Shown in pieces: positions 22,276-31,900 of a stretch of 64,000 bases of DNA (its first letter is position 1; each line of letters opens with the position of its first letter). The position numbers and the translations under genes are program-made. The notes beneath the pieces are model-generated. The model did not search any database. It saw only the letters and a list, made by a program, of their open reading frames with translations, and was not told the origin of the DNA. Source of the DNA: Azolla caroliniana (Eukaryota; Polypodiophyta); assembly GCA_043228905.1 (NCBI GenBank), contig JBHGNT010000017.1:4154001-4218000 (forward strand). The letters are read 5' to 3'.

Positions 22276-22971
22276 CTTATTTCATTAAAAATATTGCAAT
22301 GACAGACATAGAATTCATCAGATTCCATTAGTTCTAAGTTTGATTTCCTTACAAAGCCAGCATTGTCTAGAAATGCCGTATTAATATGTTCAAAAACATA
22401 AATAGATGGACATATGAAAATTGATTATCAATATGGTATGCAGTAATATGCTCAGAAATATGGATGGATGGATGTACGAAAATTGATTACCAATATATTA
22501 TGCAGTAATATGCTCAGAAACATGGTTGGATAGACGTACAAAAATTGGTTACTAATGGTATGCAATAATATGCTCAGAAACATGAATGGCTGGACGTACA
22601 GAAATTGATTACCAAGAAAGGGTTGCAAATTTTGTTGTTGCATGTACAAGGTTCACATTACAGATCTTTTATGCTGGGCCTAAGCCTGCTTTCACTACAA
22701 GGATCCATGAAAGAAAACCAATCTAGAAAAGACTGACTGCATACATGAAGGATGGCATATAAAAGAATTGCATATGCTATGCATAGTGGTAGACAAGCCT
22801 TGTTTTGTATGCATGTGCTATATAAAAAATTTGGGTAGTATATCTTTTTGATCACTATGTTATTGATTATTTGTACTTTGATTTTAAGAATTAAAAATGA
22901 AATGTAGAGATGCTTCCTAGACAGCAGAATTGAATTTGGCTTTTGATGTAATACATATTTTTGTTCTGCAG

Positions 22972-23040
22972 GAGGGACCAATAAAGGTGAAAGCATCAGC
23001 GATAGGCACAAACTGTGTGGTTTCAGATATCATTCAAATG
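22972..23040 (+). CDS. PAA2/HMA8: Cu-ATPase exon 8
   Basis: Encodes EGPIKVKASAIGTNCVVSDI then IQM, closing the actuator domain. 23 codons; acceptor TTCTGCAG, donor ATG|GTGAAC. Confidence 0.9.
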
Positions 23041-23269
23041 GTGAACTTTCATGTTTTATATGTTGATATATCCAGATAGCACTTCGATTTTTTTTCTGCT
23101 GTTTTACATGCATTCTTTTTCAATAAAGTGGTCTAGTTTAAATATTATTGTGTTTACTGAGCCATAACTTTTCAGTTAGAATATACTAACCCTGGAAAGT
23201 TCACAATGGTCAATTCGATCATCTAAATAATATGAATTAAGAGAGAGTTAACAGGAGAGAGAGAGTGAG

Positions 23270-24135
23270 ATATTAACGTCTTTTAAGAGGCCAAAATGGC
23301 CTATAAGACCAAACAAGAGATTACATCTTAAGTGTTGTCTCGTCTTTGAGAACAAATCAAAATAAAATAAATATTACTTTGTAAATATAAAAGTAAATAA
23401 GATAAAATGAGACGAGGGAATCTGGTTTTCGGCACATGTGAGATTCTCAAGTTAGATATATTGTAGCTTTTGTATTCGAAAAGATCTCTAGCATGGGTCG
23501 ATTCAGAATGGAAAGGTCTCCGAAGCGAGGGAAGCACCTGCGATGGCGGGAGATAATGGCCTTTATTTGTCGATGACAAGGGTGTTGAGGTCGTGGTCCA
23601 TGGGGCCGGGGCCTACGTGCACGACAAATTGCTATTGCCTGATCAATGGTAACCCCTTTGTTATGTCCTGGTCGGGAGCCCATTTGTGTATCCTTTGATT
23701 GACTTGTAACATTAGGAGTGACGAGGCTAAAGAAAGTTGTGATTGTTCTTTGTGGATGAGTTTGTGTGGCTGTATTCTTCAACAACTTTTCCTGATGTCT
23801 CTGGAGCTCTAGCAAGAAAAGTCCTAGGCACCTTTGGTTCTCATATTCTATTACCTTGCATAGCGGGCTAAAGCCTTGTTTAAAGTGGCAATGGTATCTC
23901 CGTCTGATTTCATAAAAGACAATACAATGACAAACATAGTGTTCTTTGGATTCCACTCTTTGATGACACAGTTGGCAAATTTCTTCTAGAGGTATTTGTG
24001 TATATTTGCCTACCTCAATCTCTGATGTGATGAAGTTCACGGCTGCCCTATCACACTGTGCAACGCATAGGATAGATGTATGTCCATATAAGGTGGCCTG
24101 ATGACAAATCCATCCTCCGATGTGTATGAGAGGTG
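23270..24135 (-). mobile_element. LINE family B copy in intron 8 (first)
   Basis: A minus-strand frame (23447-24040) reads EEICQLCHQRVESKEHYVCH then CIVFYEIRRRYHCHFKQGF, a C-terminal zinc-knuckle-like CHC motif of a LINE RT. A downstream region (RARRPRPHGPRP) and 3' tail follow. Its 3' end is at the low-coordinate side, near a GA-rich tract at 23256-23268. Confidence 0.8.
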
Positions 24136-24144
24136 TGTCTTAGA

Positions 24145-25435
24145 GAGAGAAAGAAAGAAAGAAAGAAAGAAAGAAATATTAACGTCTTTTAAGAGGCCAA
24201 AATGGCCTATAAGACCAAATAATAGATTACATCTTAAGTGTCGTCTTGTCTTTGAGAACAAATCAAAGTAAAATAAATATTACACAGTAAATATAAAAGT
24301 AAGTAACATGAAAAGAAAATTAATGAGGGAATCTGGTTTTTGGCACATGTGAGATCCTCAAGTTAGGTATATTGTAGCTTTTGTCTTCGAAAAGATCTCT
24401 AGCATAGGTTGATCCAGGATTGAAATGTCTCCGAAGCGAGGGAAGCACCTACAATGGCGGGAGATAATGGCTTTTATCTGTCGATGACAAGGGTGTCGAG
24501 GTCGTGGTCCATGGGGCCGAGGCCTACGTGCACGGCAAATTGCCATTGCCCGATCAATTGTAACCCCTTTGTTATGTCCTGGTCTGAAGCCCATTTGTGT
24601 ATCCTGGGGTTGACTTCTAGCATTGGGAGTGATGGGGCTAAAGAAAGTTGTGTTTATTCTTTGTGGATGAGCTTGTGTGGCTGTATTCTTCAACAACTTT
24701 TCCCGATGTCTCTTGAGCTCTAGCAAGAAAAGTCCTAGGCATCGTTGGTCCTCATATTCCATTACCTTGTGTAGTGGGCCAAAGCCTTGTTTAAAGAGGC
24801 AATGGTATCTCCCTCTGATTTCATAAAAGACACTACAATGACAAACATAATGTTCTTCAGATTCCACTCCTGATGACACAATTGGCAAATTCTCTCTTCT
24901 AGAGGTAGTCGTGTATATCTACCTACCTCAATCTGTAGCTGATGTGATGAAGTTCGCAACTGCCCTATCACACTACGCAACACATAGGATAGATGTATGT
25001 CCATATAAGGTGGCCTGATGACAAATCCATCCTCCGATGTATGTAAGAAGTGTGTCTTATAGTGGGCCATCTTTGTACCAAGTGGTATTTTGGGGCTGAT
25101 CCATGTTATCTTGTTTTCCAAGTTAATAATATCAGTTCGGATCACTCTATTCTTTTCCACTTTGGTCATATTTAGATGGGGACAGTCCAAGCTATATTGG
25201 AACGGGGGTAGTGCATTTATACTCATGCCATGTGACTCGAACCATTGTTGCATTTCAGCATACCAACAATTAGTGTCTCCATTTTCAGCCAGTTGTTTTG
25301 ATGACATAAGTGCCAACCTTGGGTACCTTCGTTTAGGGAGCTCCCAAAGACGTTGGATATATGTCACTGATCGGAACGCCTCGGTTATTATAGGTTGCAA
25401 GTGCAAGCGCTAGCAAGCTAAGGTTGCAAAGCTAG
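24145..25435 (-). mobile_element. LINE family B copy in intron 8 (second, longest)
   Basis: Minus-strand frames 24762-25406 and 24358-24888 together give SVTYIQRLWELPKRRYPRLA, PPYMDIHLSYVLRSVIGQLR, TSSHQLQIEVGRYTRLPLEE then RICQLCHQ and HYVCHCSVFYEIRGRYHCLF. This is the pre-CCHC and CCHC end of a LINE RT. A (GAAA)n run at 24151-24177 marks its 3' end and separates it from the first copy. One frameshift divides the two frames. The two copies are arranged head-to-tail. Confidence 0.82.
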
Positions 25436-26037
25436 ACGCTCAAGGGTGATTGACAACCAGTCTCACCCTTTCCTACTGTTCAAACCTTACACGATCAACT
25501 TGTTTGAAGATGACATCGAACTACAAGACATCATTGCGACATTATGTGAAACATGGTGGTAAAATAAGATGATTAATGTAATCTTCATTTTGTATATGTA
25601 GAATATATAGATTAAGATGTAGCCCTAATGGTAACATCAGATTTTTAAAAGGCTTTGGTATGGTACAATGGTATTGCATAATATAGCAATCCAAAAGATG
25701 GGCAATATCAAAGTCATGTAATCATTAGAGTAGCCCTTTTCTTCTTTTTCTTTGTATTTATAAGCAAGAGGTATTCATCTCTCATCAAATTTTTAATATA
25801 GACTGACCTAAATATTGACATTATTGAAAGACTCAAATCAATGTTGTGTTTATGAAACAAAGCTTGCCATTATAGAACTTGAAATGAAAGGAATGATTAG
25901 GATAGATGCTGTAGTAACTGTCTCTGTCACATACTTAGATGCAAACAGCAACCACTTTACCCTCCTTGGGATCTGAATGTATTATGTGACAATGAGAAAT
26001 AAATGTGGCTATTAATCTGCATGTGCTTGCTCTGCAG

Positions 26038-26147
26038 GTAGAAGATGCTCAATCAAGAGAAGCACCAGTTCAAAGGCTGGCAGATTCCATAGCAGGTCCC
26101 TTTGCTTATACAATAATGGCAGCTTCGGCGACAACATTCCTTTTCTG
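26038..26147 (+). CDS. PAA2/HMA8: Cu-ATPase exon 9
   Basis: Encodes VEDAQSREAPVQRLADSIAG then PFAYTIMAASATTFLF, the conserved segment entering TM5. It splices at TTCTG|GTACAC in phase 2. Confidence 0.94.
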
Positions 26148-26223
26148 GTACACTAGTTCTTCGGTATTCTGTTTTACTGCTGTTACAATCCCTAAGATTA
26201 TTTTTAACTGAAATGTTTTTCAG

Positions 26224-26314
26224 GAATTTTTTTGGTGCACATTTTTATCTTAATGATATGAATTTGGAAGGCAGTAGTCTATTTCTAAGCCTCAAGCTTG
26301 CTATAGATGTCCTG
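26224..26314 (+). CDS. PAA2/HMA8: Cu-ATPase exon 10
   Basis: Encodes NFFGAHFYLNDMNLEGSSLF then LSLKLAIDVL, the loop between TM5 and TM6 and the start of TM6. 1 + 90 nt keeps the frame. Confidence 0.9.
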
Positions 26315-26404
26315 GTATGATTGATAAAACCTGATTTCCGCTCAGATTTATTTATCTTTCTGCAGTCCCTTTTGTAGATTAGAGGGGCAATTGTATTCTT
26401 GCAG

Positions 26405-26471
26405 GTAGTTGCATGCCCTTGTGCATTGGGTCTGGCAACTCCGACTGCAGTTCTGGTTGGGACTTCCATGG
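26405..26471 (+). CDS. PAA2/HMA8: Cu-ATPase exon 11 (CPC metal site)
   Basis: Encodes VVACPCALGLATPTAVLVGT then SM. Cys535-Pro536-Cys537 is the intramembrane Cu(I) site that defines P1B-1 ATPases. Confidence 0.95.
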
Positions 26472-27160
26472 GTAGGTTTTCCTGGTAGTGAGCTTGGATG
26501 ATATGCTGTGACTACTATATAGCTAGTTCATATTTTTGTACTGTGCTGTTTTGCATTTTTCGCAGTGCTTGACTTTGTGTTTGTTGCTTAGAGAGTCTAT
26601 TATCACAGATCGGTATATATAATCGTAACTGAGATTATACGAATGCATAAAGCTATCTGAATTTATCGAATAAGACTATCTAATCATGTCTTTAAAGCTA
26701 TAAGTTCAGCCTACCAACAAGAGAAAAAAGGAAAAGTACGCATGCTAGAAAAACATCTGAATCTCTAATTCTCTGAGAGGTGCTATTCTCTGTTCCCCAT
26801 CTGCAATCTATGAGCATGGAATATATCTCCCCAAGAAAATAATAACGGTACTATTTGGTTCTGCACAAAAACATTTATGAGTAGGATAGTACACAACTAA
26901 TTCTTGTGTGCAATGAGATCTAGAAAATAGGAATGCTTCTCCTGTATTTTGTAACCTTTACCTGTGAGCATCCTTTCTTGTATTTTATCTGTTCTCTTTT
27001 ATTCGCTACATACTTCAAAGAACAACTTCAACTTGATCTTTTATTTAATATTTTAATTATTCTTTTAGTTAATATGTCTCTGTTGTAGAGTAATGACGTT
27101 GAGGTGTATTTTCCATAATTTCCACATGTACTTTGGTGACAATAAGGCTGTATATCTCAG

Positions 27161-27240
27161 GTGCCAAAAGGGGGCTACTACTCCGTGGTGGGGATGTTCT
27201 TGAAAGGCTTGCTGGTGTGAATAAGGTTGTCTTCGATAAG
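27161..27240 (+). CDS. PAA2/HMA8: Cu-ATPase exon 12
   Basis: Encodes GAKRGLLLRGGDVLERLAGV then NKVVFDK. The phosphorylated Asp579 of DKTGT lies at the end of this exon, so the catalytic motif is split by intron 12. Confidence 0.94.
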
Positions 27241-27517
27241 GTCAGTGGGCAACGATACTTCATTTGTTAGATTCATAAGTATATATTTCTTAGAATCACA
27301 GGCAGATAACTTCTTAGATAGAATCAACGGATGACCTATTTACATGCATTCATCCACATAGCTATATAGTTAACACCAAAAGGTTCTATTTTCCAGTATG
27401 TATATGCCATGTGTGTGCATCTTTAATGGTCATTGGACTCAACTTACTTTTGTTACCTTTTAAGAAATAGAATTTTATTTCATAACGATTTCAAATATTT
27501 TTCTTCCTGAGTTGTAG

Positions 27518-28005
27518 ACAGGAACTTTAACTTTAGGTAAGCCGACTGTATCTGCAATTGCCAGTGCTGGCGTTTACACAGATGAGGAAGTTCTGAGTCT
27601 AGCTGCAGCTGTTGAGAGACATACACGTCATCCAATTGCCTCAGCAATAATAAAGGAATCTGACAGAATGAATCTTGATCTTCCGTCTACCACTGGTCAT
27701 TTAACTGAGCCAGGTTATGGCGCTTTGGCTGAGATTGGAGGAAAGATTGTGGCTGTTGGCTTGTTTGACTGGGTATATGAGTGCTGTGAAAGGAAATCTT
27801 CTAAAGATGTTCCATCAGAAAGTTTACCGGTTGTGCTAAATATGTTGGAGAAACAGCTAAGTGGAATTCTGATGAACAAAATGGGATCTCTGTCAGTCAG
27901 TGAGTCAAAGACCACCGTATATGTGGGCATGGAAGGCATGGGCATTGTAGGAGCAATAGCTGTGACTGACAATCTCCGTAAAGATGCAAAACTAACCATT
28001 GAAAG
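27518..28005 (+). CDS. PAA2/HMA8: Cu-ATPase exon 13 (phosphorylation and nucleotide-binding domain)
   Basis: Begins TGTLTLGKPTVSAIASAG, completing DKTGTLT (579-585). The P1B-specific His-Pro pair is His618-Pro619 (TRHPIASAI). GYGALAEIGGKIVAVG follows, and the exon closes VTDNLRKDAKLTIE. Largest internal exon, 488 nt, ends phase 2. Confidence 0.95.
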
Positions 28006-28120
28006 GTCTCTTTCCTATCATACAAATGCACCGTTCTCTTAAGGCCTTCTGCAATCTGGATTACTGGTTGCTTTAATAAAAAGATACTCATTATCTTCTT
28101 TTCTTCTGGGCTTCATACAG

Positions 28121-28289
28121 TTTGCAGGAAATGGGGATAGAGACTTTAGTTCTGTCTGGCGACAGGGAAGAGGCAGTTGCAAGCATTGCTGGAGGTCTTG
28201 GCATAAATTATATGCATGGGGGCTTAAAACCCAAAGACAAAGCTGATTTAATTGCAGACTTGCAGAGGAAAGGATTTTGTGTTGCAATG
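28121..28289 (+). CDS. PAA2/HMA8: Cu-ATPase exon 14
   Basis: Encodes SLQEMGIETLVLSGDREEAV, then KPKDKADLIADLQRKGFCVA and M. The LSGD and KADLI motifs belong to the P-domain. Confidence 0.94.
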
Positions 28290-28602
28290 GTATGTCCAAG
28301 CTCTGATTTGAACAGATGGAACTCTGAAATCTAAACAATGGATTCTGACTAGATTTATGCCTTAGTGAAATTGATGGATCTGGAATAATAAGCACATTGA
28401 TTGTAGGTTAAACTTAATGTGCCTATTATATCAGTGCCTATTATATCATAAGATTATAAATCATCAATTCTGATTCCTGATCACCTCAAGTTCTGTGCAT
28501 GTTTCGTGTGTAGAATTATTCTTTATAAAAGCATACCATCTGTAACCTGAGGATAATAACTGATACAGTTCGTGATTGTTTGGCTTGTAACTATCAATAT
28601 AG

Positions 28603-28734
28603 GTTGGAGATGGCGTGAATGATGCACCGGCCCTTGCAGCAGCTGATGTGGGCATGGCTTTGAAGATGCAAAAGAGTGAAGATGCTGCTTCAGATGCAGC
28701 GTCTGCAATTCTTCTCGGCAATACTCTATCTCAG
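28603..28734 (+). CDS. PAA2/HMA8: Cu-ATPase exon 15 (GDGVND hinge)
   Basis: Encodes VGDGVNDAPALAAADVGMAL then KMQKSEDAASDAASAILLGN. Asp802 and Asp806 of GDGVND coordinate catalytic Mg2+. Confidence 0.95.
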
Positions 28735-29217
28735 GTTAGTCATTCTTAGTTATCAATCCTTTTCTTATGTAATTGGATCACTGGGGTACTGTGGCATGGT
28801 ATATTCCAATGGTTTAAAAAAAATGCTACTTTGTTGTGGTACTTAACTGACTTCTTGCAGGGAAGGAAACTATATTCCATATCAAACAACATTAAACAGC
28901 TTCTTAAAGAATGATATTAGGTTCCAGACATGGCTTCTCAGATATGCAAGACAGTTAAACCACTAAATATTTGAATGAACTTACAAAATGAGCCAAGGCA
29001 TGCTTAGGGATATCAATAACTGTTCTCAATTAAGATGTATAGCTGCCCATCTGCTCAAACTGTCGAATGTGATCTGGGATATAAATAACCATTCTCACTT
29101 AATATGTAGAGCTGCCCATCTACTCTAAATGTCAAATGTTTGCACCATCCTAATGTGATTGTCTTACATTATTAAAGTTGCACTGAGACAACCATTTTTT
29201 CTCTGAATTTTGTACAG

Positions 29218-29368
29218 GTGGTAGAGGCAATTGAGTTATCACGGGCCACTATTCAAAAAGTTAAACAAAATCTAGGGTGGGCTCTGACATACAATGCAAT
29301 TGCCATTCCTTTGGCTGCTGGTGTTCTATTACCAAACTATGGATTCTCAATGTCTCCTTCTATTGCAG
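29218..29368 (+). CDS. PAA2/HMA8: Cu-ATPase exon 16
   Basis: Encodes VVEAIELSRATIQKVKQNLG then WALTYNAIAIPLAAGVLLPN and YGFSMSPSIAG. This covers TM7 with the YN-AIP-AAG signature, whose residues help bind copper. Followed by the 1.6-kb intron 16, rich in LINE debris. Confidence 0.94.
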
Positions 29369-29594
29369 GTGTGTTTAAGATCTTTTCCTTTTCTTCTATT
29401 TTAAGCTAATGCATGGTTAAAATGTCATTTGAACCTTTGCTTCCTACTGAAACCTTCTAGCGATGTAGTCCAATCAGTGGAATTCAAACCGGTTTAAGTG
29501 CATGGGTTAATAAACACTTGCTCTCCAATAGGGGCATGGCCCGAATGTGGAGAGAAATAAATGTTACCTTTAACATCTTCAAAAACCTGGAAAG

Positions 29595-29705
29595 AAAGAA
29601 AGGTATATCAATATCTTTTACTAGGCCAAAATTGCCGAGAATACCAAACAAAATATTCTTAAAATGTTGTCTTGTCTTTGAGAACAACGAAATCAAAATA
29701 AATGT
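29595..29705 (-). mobile_element. LINE family B 3'-terminal fragment in intron 16
   Basis: About 110 bp similar to the 3' tails at 21.66, 23.28 and 24.18 kb (AGGCCAAAATTGCC, then TTGTCTTGTCTTTGAGAACA). No coding part remains. Confidence 0.65.
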
Positions 29706-29794
29706 AATTAGAACGAGAGAATGGATGTTTTATTGTCCATGCAGAGGCCAAATTTGACCTATGGGACTGAATAAACATATCATCTTATATGTGA

Positions 29795-30936
29795 GAGATA
29801 TATTTTATTATCAGCTTTGAAGGTCAAATATGACCTACAAGACAAAAAAATTAGTGTTTTCATGTAGTACATGTGAAAATGAGTAGTGACTCTTGATCTT
29901 CACCAACATTACTAAATGAATGTTCCAATTGAGAGTACACACTATGACTATGAGATAAATGCGTTTAAGGATTGGGTTGGTTCGAAGATTTGTGAAAAGC
30001 ATAGTTGAATTTTATCGAAGGTGGAATTTTGTATGAAGTGTGATTCCCATACAATTTTAATCTGTCAATGAGTGGGTGTGAACCTTAAAACAAGGTACCC
30101 AACAACCATTTCCATAGCTATAATCTCATGGGAAGTGATCCCATCTCAAGATGTAAGACATGTTTTTGAATGGTGAAAAAGGTAATTCTTGAGAATCCAA
30201 CATTTAATTTCTCCACTATTGCATATGTTCTCAAATGCATGGTATGGTCTCTTTCCTTCCTCTGAGTGGCGGGTAGCACATTCATTCCACCTATGATATG
30301 AAGGAACTTCAATTCCACACAATTTCAAGTAGCTCATTGACGTACAAAATGTCTGGTTTATCCTTATTTTGGCTCATCACAAGCATAATCTTCATTTTAG
30401 TGCTATTGACACTCATCTTCATATGCATGCAAAACTCTTCCAATGCCTTCATAAGCTTTTTGCATCTGCTAAATTATTTGCAAAAAGCACCACAAAAGCA
30501 TGGTGACTATACTCCTAATGGCAACTTCCTCGATACCTTTTTCCTTTATTAACTTGACAACCATTTGTTCTAATTTATCAATGCATAAACCAAATAGAGT
30601 TGGTGAGAGTGGTCATCAATTCCATTGCCTATATGTACATGACATAAACCTTCTCACAAATTCAAGAAATTGCAAGCATATATTCTTTTGCTACCTTGAG
30701 TTCTTCCATGCACCTCCAAAGATGCTCGTGGTGTACTATATCAAAAGCTTTCTTGAATTCTATGAAGTAACAATATAAACCCCTACCTCTCAAGCAACAT
30801 TTTTCGAAGAAATACTTGAAGGGTGTTATGTTGTCAAAAGGCAGCTTGTCTTTAAGCCGTAACTGTGTTCTTTTCCCCACACTTATCTTTGATTCCATTA
30901 GACATCTAGATAGTTTTGCCATAGTTTTACCATAAG

Positions 30937-30940
<4 letters not shown>
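29795..30940 (-). mobile_element. LINE family A remnant in intron 16 (RT core)
   Basis: The minus-strand frame at 30662-30922 reads KYFFEKCCLRGRGLYCYFIE then FKKAFDIVHHEHLWRCMEEL. FIEFKKAFD contains the first catalytic Asp of reverse transcriptase. Further downstream come WNECATRHSEEGKRPYHAFE and the 3' tail shared with 6.5 and 50.8 kb. Many stops; inactive. Confidence 0.8.

Positions 30941-30943
<3 letters not shown>

Positions 30944-30985
<42 letters not shown>
30944..30985. repeat. (GA)21 microsatellite near a splice acceptor
   Basis: A pure GA run at the edge of the LINE-A remnant, 18 nt before the AG of Cu-ATPase exon 17. Only TTGATTTTTCTTTTACAG separates them. Confidence 0.95.
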
Positions 30986-30989
<4 letters not shown>

Positions 30990-31004
30990 ATTTTTCTTTT
31001 ACAG

Positions 31005-31102
31005 GTGCAATGATGGCGATGAGTTCTATTATTGTTGTTTCAAACTCTTTATCTTTGAAGCTCCATCCATTGGGTCGTGTGTCACAAGAAGCAAAAGTTT
31101 GA
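31005..31102 (+). CDS. PAA2/HMA8: Cu-ATPase exon 17 (C-terminus)
   Basis: Encodes AMMAMSSIIVVSNSLSLKLH then PLGRVSQEAKV and a stop. This is TM8, with the conserved M-SS--VV-NSL signature of Cu-ATPases. It closes a complete 925-residue frame (17 exons, every junction in phase), so the gene looks functional despite its LINE-filled introns. Arabidopsis PAA2 is of similar length (883 residues, from memory). Confidence 0.93.
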
Positions 31103-31900
31103 AGTGCATGTACATTGTAGTTATTTGCAGAGTGAATGAACTTCATGCATGGCAATAATATACCTTAAGTTTCACTTAATTTATCTTATGACTACCTAAT
31201 TTCCAATTTATTTCTTCCCATTCCATATCTGCTACCAAAGAGCGCGGCTTCCATTTTCCATTCCTGCCCCTCTGACTGGAATGCTGATGTTCTTTTTAGT
31301 TCTTTTTAACATGAAATCTATAAAGCCCAAAATCCCCCACCACTGAATCCCTTTGGCTATAAGATGTACATACCTTGTGTGATTCTCTTCACCTCTTGCC
31401 TAATAAATTATAATTAGTTTTATGCATCTCATAACTTCAATGTTATTATATCTTAGACATTAACACTGATATGTCTCCACGTGCCTAACTGTCTGTGCCC
31501 ACTGGTAATCAATTTTGGATGATTCAAAATTTTCAACATTGCAAGAATTGTTTTGTTTCTCTTACATTTTGCGATCATTCCCATATAGTCTTTTCTTAAG
31601 GTCAACTGAATTATGATAACCAGGTGTCTTCTGTTTGCATTCCTGCCAAAACCTGAAATAATTCTTCTCGTCAAATGCATTTAAGCATATCTTTCTTGGG
31701 GCTAATTTGAAAATTTTAGATTCGGATCCCTCATTAGTTTGATAGTATGATGCTATGGTCTTAGAATTTAGTTGAGTCATAATGGTAACATTCCATGGAG
31801 TTGCTCCATTCAAGATATATCTCATCATATATTAAGTCATCATCATGGGGGATAAGGACTATGGTCTGAGTAATCAGGTTGAGGTTGGTCTAAGAGTTCT
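31103..31900. other. Convergent 3' intergenic region
   Basis: The shared 3' flank of the plus-strand Cu-ATPase and minus-strand PPR gene, ~0.8 kb. The minus-strand frame at 31562-31828 (FDEKNYFRFWQECKQKT) could be a gag-like fragment, but that is not secure. Confidence 0.4.
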
